Shown here: positions 11,907-22,156 of the stretch, one piece after another
Numbering within the stretch: the first letter of the stretch is position 1
How the letters are laid out: the number at the start of each line of letters is the position of its first letter
Assembly: GCA_022701365.1 (NCBI GenBank)
Contig: JAKUHH010000192.1
Location: forward strand, 169,731 to 233,730
Length of the DNA: 64,000 nucleotides
Source: Mycocentrospora acerina
Lineage: Eukaryota; Ascomycota; Dothideomycetes; Pleosporales
Direction of reading: 5' to 3'
Translations under genes and position numbers: made by a program
The notes under the pieces: generated by a model
Database searches by the model: none
What the model was told of the DNA's origin: nothing
Seen by the model: only the letters and a program-made list of their open reading frames with translations

Positions 11907-12540
11907 GGCATCCAAACAACGAAAATACTTGCTTCTGGAGTGTAGAGGATGAAATATGAGAGTACTACAGAGTGCGCGTTTGTTGAGAATAGACAAATTC
12001 AATTACTAGGCTGCGAAAGTGGGCATGCTCTTGAGTCTGAACGATCGAAGCTCAGCCGCAAGGTCCGTCAAGTGTTGTCGCGCTTTCGTACTATCTTCTC
12101 CGCCCCTCACCACTCATTGGTCAGCCTCGTCACTTGGGATGTCGTGCCCCACCAGCTGAACTGCATAATTAGCCCGAGGCTTGATGGCTTTTGAATCGCA
12201 TGGGCCAAAAGATTCTTTTGAACCAATTGCTGCCTTTCAAGGAGGAAGTCGGCATAGGCATTCCTTTGTCCGTTCATGCACCTCACCTGAACTATGAGCG
12301 GACTTGCTGCACACTATACCGCTCTATCTCGAAGCTGAAGCGAGTCTATCCAATTATAGTATTTTTAAAAAATAGAAACATACTCCATGGTTTCCGCCTC
12401 TATTGAAGGCTTGCAGTGAAGGCGCAAAAATGTTAAAAAGAGTTTGGGGTGCATACCCCAAGCTCAAGACCCAGTAGCCCAAACGCCCACGTCCAACCCA
12501 CATTCAAGATCATACGCGCAAAACAACAATCTTTGCTAAA
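11907..12540. other. Shared divergent promoter, Hsp70-like and GTPase genes
   Basis: 634 bp between the two ATGs, without a convincing gene. A frame at 11949-12194 and another at 12191-12406 are unsupported. The head-to-head arrangement makes shared control plausible; no specific operator was recognised. Confidence 0.5.
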
Positions 12541-13575
12541 ATGATGATTCCGAAAGAGAATGTGAATCGCGGCATGATTCTGATTATGGGGTGCACAGGG
12601 TCGGGGAAAAGTTTCTTTATCAACAAGCTTCGCGAAGACTCAGTGGTTGAAGGCCACGGGCTGCGATCAAGTAAGGTCTCAAACGTTGAAAAAGCCCTGA
12701 TACTGATTTCATGTGGCATAGAAACAGAAGTTTGCCAAGTTGTGCGAGTGGGCGTCGGACGGCATGAAATAGCTGTTGTGGATACTCCAGGTTTCGACGA
12801 TACCACGCGGTCTGACGGGGAGATCCTTGAGGGGATTGTCGAGTTTTTGTGTGCGCAATACGAGCTGGGTATACCATTGAAGGGTATCATCTATATGCAT
12901 CGAATCACCGATGTGAAGATGTCTGGATCCGCACAACGCTATTTCAATATGTTTCAACGACTATGTGGAGAGCAAAATCTAGCCAACGTCGTCTTACTCA
13001 CCACCATGTGGAGTGAATTGAAGGACGAGGGAAAAGGGCTAGAGCGTGAGCGTGAATTGCGACGCGACTTCTGGAATGGGATGGAAAGCCTGGGTTCCAC
13101 GATTCGCCGGTTCGACGGCAGTCGCTCAATGGCAGAGGCATTTGTGTGCAGATTAATGCGCAAGAAAGATATTGTGCTCGATATTCAAGACGAACTAGTC
13201 GAGCAGGGCAAGCGATTGAGTGATACAAGGGCAGGTCAATTAGTAGTACCTGTACTGGAACACCGGATAGGAGAAACTGATGAGAAAATTCAGTTGTTGG
13301 AAGAGAAGATTAACAACGTGGAGAAATGGGATGAAGCGGAAGCAAGAAGCTTAAGGAAGCAGAAAGATGCTTTATTGCAGGAACATCATAGAAATGTGCA
13401 TCAGCAGCAGAGGCTACAACAAAAAACGGGTAGAGTTATTGCAGACAAGATAGAAACGGAGAAGAAGAGGAATAAGCTGAAAGGAAGCTTGTCGTTGTTT
13501 GGTTCTTTACTTGGTCTCGCAATCACGGCCACAGTAAATGTAATACTTCCGCTTGCGGGAGTTGGATCATTTTAG
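12541..13575 (+). CDS. AIG1/septin-like P-loop GTPase with C-terminal hydrophobic tail, 344 aa
   Basis: A single-exon gene for a TRAFAC-type small GTPase. The G1/Walker A motif GCTGSGKS is at residues 17-24 and the G3 motif DTPGF at 81-85. A beta strand VVLLTTMW near 150 occupies the G4 position but lacks an NKxD, as in several fungal AIG1-like proteins. The G domain ends near residue 200. A coiled coil follows (about 225-310, heptad-like EEKINNVEKWDEAEA and many Gln/Lys/Glu), then a hydrophobic Gly-rich stretch (about 317-344, SLFGSLLGLAITATVNVILP) that could be a membrane anchor. Known relatives in fungi are mostly uncharacterised; GIMAP relatives in animals act on membranes and in immunity. 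Its nearest neighbour, in head-to-head orientation, is the Hsp70-like ATPase. Role unknown; a fungal non-self or membrane-remodelling function is only a guess. Confidence 0.87.
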   Translation: MMIPKENVNRGMILIMGCTGSGKSFFINKLREDSVVEGHGLRSSKVSNVEKALILISCGIETEVCQVVRVGVGRHEIAVVDTPGFDDTTRSDGEILEGIVEFLCAQYELGIPLKGIIYMHRITDVKMSGSAQRYFNMFQRLCGEQNLANVVLLTTMWSELKDEGKGLERERELRRDFWNGMESLGSTIRRFDGSRSMAEAFVCRLMRKKDIVLDIQDELVEQGKRLSDTRAGQLVVPVLEHRIGETDEKIQLLEEKINNVEKWDEAEARSLRKQKDALLQEHHRNVHQQQRLQQKTGRVIADKIETEKKRNKLKGSLSLFGSLLGLAITATVNVILPLAGVGSF

Positions 13576-13907
13576 AATTCAGTAGTTAGTCTTGAAATTT
13601 GATGAATGTGTCACTGTGTAATAATCAGCAACACGAGACTTTTCCACGTCTTAGTGGTCGAGCTGTTCGAGACTAGGTCTAATTCCGATGTGATCTGCCG
13701 CAAATCCAGTCCCGATTTTTCAGAGACGAAGTATGGGTAGAATATCCGCCTTACCATTTAGAGCGCGGTGGACAACTTGGCCTGGAAAGTATGCGTCGAT
13801 GGGCTGAGTCAGTCGCGCCACCAAAGCGCACGGTGGACATCCATAAGAGCAGCTTGCTGCCATGCTCACTGACATGGCTCAACATGCTCGGCCCAACTTC
13901 CCCAACC
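13576..13907. other. Intergenic / 5' region of coiled-coil gene
   Basis: 332 bp. The frame of the next gene is already open here from an ATG at 13791, so this may be 5' UTR or extra N-terminal coding sequence. Confidence 0.5.
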
Positions 13908-15582
13908 ATGACTGCCCGGAAAAAGGTATATCCTATTTCTGAAAGCGATATTAATGGTAAATCGTCTTCTTCCCGTGGTATTTTCAGTCTCAAGAGAAAT
14001 CTTGCCACCAAAGCAAAACATATAACACACAAGGCGAGCGGTCAAGGCGACCAGCCGTCCTCAAGTACGAACCAGAGCATATCTAGCAAGTTAAACAAAT
14101 TAGACGCTGCCGCTGCATCAAGAGGACCTTCCAATATTATGGTACCCAGAAAACCCTCTCTTCCACCGCGAGGGGATACAAACGAAAAACTCACTCTTGC
14201 ACCATTTGCACCCGCCGATGCGCTGAGAAGTAGCGTGATGGACGGTCCAGATAAGTTCAGAAATGAAGCTCTTAGTAAGGATATTCAAGTACTTGAGGAA
14301 GAGCGGGCTACTTCACGATCCACTATCGGGCGCACCTCTACGGCGACAAGCTGTAATGACAACCTAACGCCAAACCGATCAGTCAACAAAATTGAAGTGG
14401 ATAAACCTTTACCGGAACCCCAGAGAGTAGATCCAGTAGTGCTGATTGCTCCCAAGGAAAAGGACGATTACCTCGACGCGATTACTGAACTAGAAAAGAC
14501 CGTGGACAAGCTTGAACAAGAACGCAGCGAACAAGTAAAACAGCTTGACATGCAACATCAAAAGCTTCGCGAGTCTTCCAAACGTGAAGAGGAGTATTTG
14601 GCTAAGATAGCTGAGCTAGAAAAGGCGTGGAAGAAAGCCACGGTTGCGGCTGTTGCCTTGCAAAAACCACTCGCGTCGTACAAAGTCGACGACAAGACGA
14701 TAGAAGGAAGATACGAAGAGATTATTTATGACGTAGCAAGTTGGTCAATTAGCTACCTATCGAGAGATCCTATCAAATTGAATGGCTCGGCAGTGAACAT
14801 CCTCAAGCAGCTGACACCAGCTCTGGACACATATTTCAAACATAGGTCACTACTACAGCTACTTCTTCAAAGTTTGGTCATGCGATTATTGGTACGAAAC
14901 GTGCTCACATTTGATGGAGAGAAAGGATTGTGGTGGGCGGGTCGTCAAGCGTCGTGTTTGCGGCAGATACAGAGTAAACTGCAACCTTGCGGTAAGTTGC
15001 AATACCCATCATATTTTCTTTTTATAAATTTTTGAGCAACATAAGATTGATATCGGCATCGCAATAGATGGCAGCCGTCTTGTCCCAGAAGGTCTTCGAA
15101 ACGGGAAGATACACCCAGGCGACGTACGCGATTATAGTACATGGAAAGCGAAAACAGCACTCCTAGTCACTAAAGATTTGGAAAGAGCAGAAGTACAATT
15201 CAATATCGAACGCGTCCTTGAATCGATGGAGGCAGATCTATGCCCATTTGTGCCGCATTGGAAACCAGAAGTGTGGAAAGAACTAAGAAGTATCATTCAA
15301 AAGGCCGTGGCACTGGACGAAGAAATGGGTAAATCTAGAGCGCTGTTTGAAGTCCTTTACTGGTCCGAGAAAGATATGGCGGGCATGAAGTTTGATGAAG
15401 GGCGTATGAAATCGGCTGTAGGAATGGAGCCTGCGCGCGCAGGTATGACACCCGAGTTAGTATTAGCTCCAATGCTAGCAAGGATTGGAAATGCTGATGG
15501 AGACGCTTTTGAGAGAATTGTTTGTATTTCTAAGTGGACAGTTGTATGTGCAGAAAGCCGAAAAAGACATAAATTAGGATAG
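13908..15582 (+). CDS. Fungal coiled-coil protein of unknown function, 532 aa
   Basis: Two exons, 13908-14991 and 15068-15582, with a 76-nt intron (donor GTAAGT, acceptor CAATAG); phases fit and the protein reads through as QPC-DGSRLVPEGLRNGK. I chose ATG 13908 (MTARKKVYPISESD); ATG 13791 would add 39 residues. N-terminal part (1-200): disordered, Ser/Pro/Lys-rich. Coiled coil at about 225-285 (DAITELEKTVDKLEQERSE and following). C-terminal half: a globular, probably helical domain with WSISYLSRDP, LWWAGRQA and CPFVPHWKPEVWKELRSI, of the kind found in many ascomycete proteins without assigned function. No membrane segment or catalytic motif. Same orientation as the GTPase before it, but 330 bp away. 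It could be a scaffold or cytoskeletal adaptor; that is inference. Confidence 0.78.
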
Positions 15583-16532
15583 AGACAAGGTAGAGGTGAC
15601 TTTTGCAGTTTGGAGCAATAAAATATTGATTTCTCGCTATCTATTCACATAAACAGAAGCTTGACGATCATAACTACTTTGATAAGAGCTTCGTACAGTT
15701 GCGTTGGATTTGAACTTCCACTCCATTATGATAGATGGCAGAGTAAAAGCTAAACAGTGATTAGAAATTCAGCGTATGGCACAAGTAAACACTGGATGAT
15801 GGACTTCAAGTTGATGGTTAGGTATCAAGTGATTAATTAGCAACCTTATCTGCCTGCCGAAAATGATTTCAGCTAGTTTCACCACCACGCTACGGCCCGC
15901 AATCCTTGAGGAATTGTTTGTCCAGCTCGCCGTAAGGTAAGGACAATCCATCCGGAAAGGCTGGATATAAGAAGTCGTCGACTTTATACAGGCGGGGCCA
16001 TATCCAGTATGAAATTTCGTTCATCAAATTGGTCAAATCCAAAGAACTGAGCTTACATCGTCGAATCTTGCATAAGGGTGCCACAAATCATGTAAAGGTT
16101 AGGGTGAGAGTTCTCCGCGGGGTAATTTTTCCGTACGTTTTTGGAATAGTTGCATGATTGGTGGAATGTTGTTATGCCCAGAGTCTTGACCATTAATCAA
16201 CAGCTCATAGCCATATTGATTTTACGTCCATTAATCCTGTGTAATTAATATAATTTGGCTGACTGAAAATTCTGTCTAATAATTAACGCTGTCGCACCCA
16301 ACGCTGGAAGTCCCCGGACCCGTCAAATTGTACCTACACCGATCAGCTGTTGTGTAACTTTTGAGTAGCCAATATATAACCATTACGTCAGAAATTTGAG
16401 AGGCAGCTAAACGTGGCGGGCATCACTCTGTCAATACCGTTGTCTAAGTTACAGATGAAAGATGTTCCGTCAAACGCATAGCTGCGACGTTATTAAGGTG
16501 AAACCAAACAATGTTTGTTAAAATGCCGAAAG
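15583..16532. other. Intergenic, possible gene scrap on the minus strand
   Basis: Mostly non-coding. On the minus strand 16084-15890 a 64-codon frame has a protein-like look (SYWIWPRLYKVDDFLYPAFP) but opens with GTG and ends without a recognisable domain. It may be a scrap of an old gene. Not called as CDS. Confidence 0.4.
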
Positions 16533-16569
16533 GCAAACAGAGTATATAGTTTACCGCCTCGCTGTTTGC
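16533..16569 (+). promoter_or_regulatory. TATA-like box inside an 8-bp inverted repeat, RGAE promoter
   Basis: GTATATAG near 16542 is about 70 bp before the start codon at 16614. It is flanked by GCAAACAG (16533-16540) and CTGTTTGC (16562-16569), exact inverted arms. The position suits a core promoter; the inverted arms may be a regulator site or chance. Confidence 0.35.
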
Positions 16570-16613
16570 GATGAATCGCTCCTGGGTGCTCTCAACCAAC
16601 AAATTCTTGCACT

Positions 16614-17450
16614 ATGTTGATGAGATTAGGTGTTTCGGTCTTTGCGACTTTGCCCTTTTTGGCTCTAATGTCAGATGCTTTACCCCAGAAAGCATCAAAG
16701 ATACCAGCTTTCTTCTTAGCGGGCGATTCCACAACAGCTGTACAGTCAAGCGGAGGTGGGGGTGAGATGAATGACTTAACTTATTTGATAAGAGTGAGCC
16801 GCTGACAGTGCCTGACAGGCTGGGGTACCGGTTTCATCACTACTACATTGAAGAAAGGGGCTACAGGTAACAACTTCGGGCATAACGGCGCAACGACGGT
16901 GTCCTTCCGCGAGGGTGGGGACTGGGCTGCAGTCCTTGGCGCGGCGAAAGCGTCGATACCATTATATGCGCCATACGTCACCATCCAGTTTGGGCATAAC
17001 GACCAGAAGCCGGCAAAAAACATTAGCATGGCGCAGCTCACTGCAAACTTAATCGCCTTTGTTGACGAAGTCCGCGCTGTGCCCGCAACCCCGATCTTGG
17101 TCACTAGTTTGAGCAGGCGTCGATTCAACAGCAACAATACCGTCGTCGAGAATCTGGTTGACGTGACTGCAGCTACGAAAGAAGCGGCTGCGAAGAGCGG
17201 TGCAGCCATAATTGATTTGAATGCCGCAAGCACAAAGTATTTGAACAAGATTGGCCCAACAAATGCAGCGACATATAATTTGGTACCAGACGACTTTACG
17301 CATCTAAATGACGGAGGAAGTGTGGTCTTTGGAAATCTAGTAGCAATCTTGCTCGACGAGCAGGTCTCTGCTGTCACAGCGTATGTCCAAGCGGAGGGCA
17401 AGATTGCGAAGACCCTCAAGAGCGGACAATATTATTTCCCTGGGTCATGA
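16614..17450 (+). CDS. Secreted rhamnogalacturonan acetylesterase (CE12, SGNH hydrolase), 259 aa
   Basis: Removes acetyl groups from the rhamnogalacturonan I backbone of plant pectin, outside the cell. Exons 16614-16761 and 16819-17450, with a 57-nt intron. The join GGG|GWGTGF restores the SGNH block I context. Signal peptide: residues 1 to about 22 (MLMRLGVSVFATLPFLALM...). Catalytic and oxyanion motifs: GDST with nucleophile Ser39, Gly of FGHNG (about 70-73), Asn110 in FGHND, and Asp208-x-x-His211 in DDFTHLN. Length matches Aspergillus CE12 enzymes (about 250 aa). A TATA-like box is about 70 bp upstream. It stands two genes from a P450 and next to a secreted FAD oxidase, and one secreted GH3 enzyme lies 15 kb away. 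Intact and probably active. Family call firm. Confidence 0.94.
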
Positions 17451-18061
17451 AACCTGAGGCGCGAGTCAATGAAAAAAAGTAGAGCCGACCTACGCTTTCT
17501 CCTCATCGCACATTCTTGCATCCTGAGTTGCATTGCTGTTGACGTACCACTAAGCTCAAACATGATATCTGGAGGGCGGTGCAACGATATTTCATCACTG
17601 CTGAAATAGATCTTCCAAATTGAGACACTGTTGTTTGTAAGAATCGAGCGTCCAGACAGCACCCTGACTTTGCCCGATGCGGCTATTTTGCCCAGTGCGA
17701 GTGCGATCGACCGAGTTTGCGAATGCGCGTGCGAAGCCAAAGTGACGTTCAAGGCTTGGTGCTCAAACGTGAAACATCATGCGTAGCATGCAACTAAGGA
17801 TAGCAGATCGACAAAACAACTCGCGCAGTGTTTCTATTCGCTCGCGGTTGATAATCCGAGTTCTCAAGGCAGTGCAGAATCACATACGCGTGTTGCAAGA
17901 CGTATCAAGCCTTGCCAAGTCCCTCACCGACCAGGGCATTTGATGAAGTCAGCCTCTCATCTCGGTTTGTTACACTAATTAGCCTCTGCTTGTTTACTGT
18001 AATGTCAAACGGACGAAATAGGCGTCAGAACCATCGTTTGACTGCATGCGTTAACTGGGAG
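17451..18061. other. Intergenic, no gene recognised
   Basis: Contains open frames on both strands (17432-17752 minus, 17912-18220 plus) without domains. It is the promoter region of the FAD oxidase that follows. Confidence 0.6.
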
Positions 18062-18074
18062 CACGTGTATATAA
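18062..18074 (+). promoter_or_regulatory. CACGTG plus TATA box, FAD oxidase promoter
   Basis: CACGTG (18062-18067) overlaps directly with TATATAAG, about 95 bp before the ATG at 18168. CACGTG is a classic bHLH (E-box) site. Functional use is inferred from position only. Confidence 0.42.
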
Positions 18075-18167
18075 GTGCAAATCTGCGCCGGACAACAAAC
18101 TTCATCAAGCCACCATTGTTTTTAACACAGCTCAGTTTCATATACTCCTTTTTCAATTGCGATCACG

Positions 18168-19776
18168 ATGTATTTCAGTATCGCCCTTGGACTCCTGCCT
18201 TTGGCGTCCGCCGGATATAACAGCCACAGCAAACCTGTCAATCAAGTCTCAAAAGCCGCCGATCCAACGGTTGTTTGCAGTTTCCTGAAACAACAATTTA
18301 CCAATATCACCTATCTACCAACTGACGAAGGATACCAGAATGAAGTTCGAGGTAAGCTTGCGAAAAAAGTGTTCTACGCCATATCACAAACTTACGTGTA
18401 TAGTCCCCTGGGACACTTCTTCATGGTTCGGTCCTGCCTGCGTCTTCGCTCCGCATAATGCCAAACAACTCTCATCTGCTGTCAAGGCATTTGCCAACTC
18501 GTCAACCCTATTTGCTATGCGCGGTGGAGGCCACATGCCCATTCCTGGTGCCGCGACCATCAACTCAACCGGCGTGCAAATCTCAAGCACCAATCTAAAT
18601 ACCCTTAAGCTCTCGGACGATAAGCAAACCATGTCCATTGGTCCGGGCCCGCGATGGGGCGACGTCTTTGAGTATATGGATGGTACCAACTTGACTATAG
18701 TGGGTGGAAGGCTTGCACCTGTCGGTGTACCGGGATTGCTTCTTGGAGGCGGCATCTCATACTTCAGTAACGCACATGGGCTTGCTTCTTCAGAAGGGAA
18801 AATCAAGGCTTACGAGGTTGTTCTTGCAGACGGTACAATCGCTACTGTGACCGCAAAAAGTCGTTATGCGGATCTTTACTGGGCTCTCCAAGGCGGTGGC
18901 AACTCCTTCGGCTTAGTTACTCGCTTTGACCTACAAACTTTTCCGCTAGAGACCGCTCTTCGAGCCGAAGCCGCATTTGCACCATCGGAGAACACCAAAG
19001 ACCGGTACCTCGACGCCTTGCTTGACTTCACTTTGAATGGTGACGCGGACACACACGCTTCAGTCATCCCCGTCATTCGCTGGGAAGCGAACTTCACTGT
19101 TCCCAGCTATGAATCCACGCTCCTGTACAATGGCACTGTTGCTCCATCTACGGGACCCTTTGCCAAGTTTTATGACGGTAGCATTCCTTCTCTCAGAAAC
19201 TCTTCAAGGATGCAGCCCTTGTCTCTTGCAGCCTATAGTCGTCTTCTGAGACCCGCATTTCAGGCAGGTGGCCCCGGTTACGGCTTTCGTCATCGCTTCC
19301 GCGTCGTACCCACAAAGGCAACGAGAGAAGCAATGGATATTGTGCATGACATCTGGATTGATACACTTCGCGAGACGAATCTGGCCAACCGTATCCCTGG
19401 ATTTCTTGCCAGTCTAGGGTACAACTCCATCACGAAGACCTTCGCTGAGCACAGTCGGGGTACGCCAGAGGAATTTGAAGTCGTTGCACAGTTTTGGGTT
19501 GAAGAAGCCTTATCATGGTCAAATGCTGAAGATGATGCTGAAGTTGAGCAGTTCTTGAAGGACGTGAATCAAAAGATAGACTCGGCTCTGGAAGAGAAGG
19601 ACTTGACCACTCCCTATATCTACCTGAATGACGCGAATAGCGATCAGGACGTTTTCGGTGGCTATAAGAAAGAGAATGTCGCCCGACTCAAGGCTATCAG
19701 ACAGAGGTATGATCCCAAGCGTGTGTTCACAGATCTGATGCCCGGCGGATTCAAAGTTGCGCACGCAAAACTTTAA
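18168..19776 (+). CDS. Secreted FAD-linked oxidase, berberine-bridge-enzyme type, 518 aa
   Basis: A flavoprotein oxidase of the BBE/6-hydroxynicotine-oxidase group (AA7-like); such enzymes oxidise sugars or pathway intermediates with O2. Exons 18168-18351 and 18404-19776, with a 52-nt intron; the join reads NEVR|VPWDTSSWFGPAC. Signal peptide is residues 1-15 (MYFSIALGLLPLASA). The PCMH FAD domain starts around 72, with His105 in RGGGH as the likely 8-alpha-histidyl FAD attachment. The second covalent site of bicovalent enzymes, a Cys before the VGxxG loop, is missing here (LAPVGVPGLLLGGG), so monocovalent FAD is expected. The C-terminal BBE domain is present, with YLNDAN and RYDPKRVF. Several N-x-S/T sites fit secretion. 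The neighbours are a pectin esterase before and a P450 after. Substrate unknown. Confidence 0.94.
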
Positions 19777-20559
19777 AAATCTGACAGTTGAAATTGTTTC
19801 GGTGCTTACCTAGAGGTGGTGATAGTGAGAATATGTATATAGCTGTTTTAATAAGTATCTTTTTATCTTCGAGGAACAAAAAATCCAATATGGCTGTTCT
19901 GTCCGCTTAACAAATATGTTTACGTCATAAACTTTGATCCAGTCTCTACGCTGATTGGTCTATTACTCTCTAAGATGTAATAGATCAGTCGCATCTATAA
20001 CTCGTGACGGCATTAGCTATAGCGTGACATAAAATCGGTCTCACGGATCATTCGTGCAAGAAGTCGGTTTTGAGAAGTGCGTCCACCGACATCATGGGAT
20101 CATCGTCACACCCGGTGGTAAGCCGCCGTTGAGCCACGATGCGGGGCGTGGCGTGGCATGTGCTTACCTCGCGTATCCCCATCTTTTTTTTAGCGATGCA
20201 TTTTCGAGAAACAGTGCTGATCCAGGCGTACAAGCTTGTTGAAAATGCGAATCTGACGTGTGCCTTGAGATTATGACTGCTGCTTTTCGTGCCTCTAAAA
20301 AGCTCGTCGCGATTCTCCGGCAACCTACCGGGTGCGTAGGCAGCTGCCTGGGCTACCAAACTCGTTGCCTATCATTAGAAAAAAGTAATTTGAAAGATAT
20401 AAAAATGCTACATGGAAATTTACACACAAACTTCTAACCTTTAATTTCATAATTGAGAATCGAAAAAGTCGACCGTGAGAAACTTCATCTGTTGTAATCA
20501 GGAATTGAGCAAGGGTAGTTCTAAACAAACGCTTGAGTCTCAGTTCTTGGTATATCATA
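19777..20559. other. Intergenic, no gene recognised
   Basis: A 103-codon minus-strand frame at 20048-20359 has no domain. Otherwise AT-rich spacer and the presumed P450 promoter. Confidence 0.55.
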
Positions 20560-22156
20560 ATGGCAATTTTATCCCTTACCAATATTGCAGCTTCAATAGT
20601 TAGTATTCTCGTCATACGCCGTCTTTACTGGGAGGTAACAATAGGATCACGACTACGTGCTTTGGCAGCAAAGCATGGCTGTCTACCACCGAAAAGGCGT
20701 CCAACAAAACTTCTTCCATTTGGTCTTAACGATGTTTTTTCCGACTACTGCGCTTATGGGGAGAAGCGAATGCTCGAACACTATAGTTTTGGTTTTCGAG
20801 AGAGCAATGCGCACACGCTGTCCACAAGAACACTAGGCCTGCAGATATTCCACACAGACGACCCCGAAAATATCAAGACGGTGCTTGCGACAAACTTCAA
20901 TGTATGGAGTATCGGAAGAGGACGCATAGAAAAGCTATCATCTATTCTCGGCCATGGGATCTTCACAAATGAGGGCGTGGCATGGAAGCACTCACGCGAG
21001 ATGTTGAGACCTTGTTTTGAACGGAGTCAGGTTTCGGATGTTTCGATTTTGGAGAAGCATACAGATCGTTTATTCAAAACATTGCCAGTAGATGGATCTT
21101 TGATCGATTTGCAACCGCTGCTTTTCAAACTTACCTTGGATGTTGCGAGCGAGTTCTTGTTTGGGCAAAGTACAAATCTGTTGGATCAACAGAACAGTAA
21201 TGGCAATGTCGACGAGTTTGTCGAGGCATTTGAGTATTGTGGTAACCCTTTTGCGAACGACAACTACGACAAGCATGGTTATCTTGGCTTGCTGCTTCCT
21301 GATAACAAAGAAAGAGCAGGTGCAAAGCTTATTCGAGGTATGAATTTTGAAAGCTTGAATGAGGAAATCGCTCACCTTCAATGCAGACTTTGCGGACAAA
21401 TTGATTGTTGATCGAGTCAGTATGAGGGCCTCTGACCTACCAAGATCCGATGACCGTTACGTTTTCCTGGATGAACTGTTGATCGCGTCTGATAACCTGG
21501 GTGACATTCGCAATGAGTTGCTGCACATGCTTCTCGCTGGTCGTGATACCACGGCCTCATTACTCTCCAACATCATTTGGGATCTTTCTCGCCATCCTGA
21601 AGTGGTTTCGAATGTCCGCCGCGAAATTTTGGAATTTGTTGGCGACGAGGAACCGACATACGCACAGCTTAAGGACATGAGATACCTTCGCGCTATTGTC
21701 AATGAGTCACAACGCCTCTATCCTATTCTTCCCATCAATTCCCGCGAGGCGTTATCTGACACCATACTTCCCCGCGGCGGTGGTAAAGACGGCATGTCTC
21801 CTGTACTCGTACCCAAAGGAGCATATATCACCTATTATATGTATAGCATGCACCGTCGGAAAGATCTGTTTGGTGCTGATGCAGATGAATTCAATCCAAG
21901 TCGGTGGCTCGAAGCGGACTTTCGACCAGGTTGGGCATATCTACCTTTTGGTGGGGGACCACGAGTCTGCATTGGGCAAAACTTTGCGTTGACAGAAGTC
22001 TTGTTCATCTTGGCTCGTTTTATTCAGACCTTTGAGCTTGAGCAACAAGATTTCGATGACTGGACGGAGAAGTTGGGCCTCACCTGTACAGGTCGTGGGG
22101 GTTGTAAGGTCAGCTTGAGAAACAGAGAGACGAAAAACAGCTTGATCGTGGGCTAA
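20560..22156 (+). CDS. Cytochrome P450, CYP52-like, 515 aa
   Basis: Membrane-anchored monooxygenase of the endoplasmic reticulum. Exons 20560-21337 and 21387-22156, intron 49 nt; the join reads AKLIR-DFADKL. The start at ATG 20560 gives an N-terminal hydrophobic anchor (MAILSLTNIAASIVSILVI). Diagnostic motifs: I-helix AGRDTT (310-315), K-helix ExxR as ESQR (366-369), and heme loop FGGGPRVCIG with ligand Cys454. The overall look (KRRPTKLLPFGL near the N-terminus, LARFIQTFEL near the end) is that of the CYP52/CYP539 group, whose known members hydroxylate alkanes and fatty acids at the end of the chain. The exact family needs a percentage-identity comparison. It lies next to an FAD oxidase in the same orientation, which hints at joint use but is not proof. 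Confidence 0.95.

Noticed and set aside
16781..17419. 212-codon minus-strand frame over the acetylesterase
   Set aside because: Antisense shadow; the plus strand encodes all SGNH blocks in order.
18384..18806. 140-codon minus-strand frame over the FAD oxidase
   Set aside because: Shadow of the oxidase exon; no domain, and the sense strand has strong family motifs.
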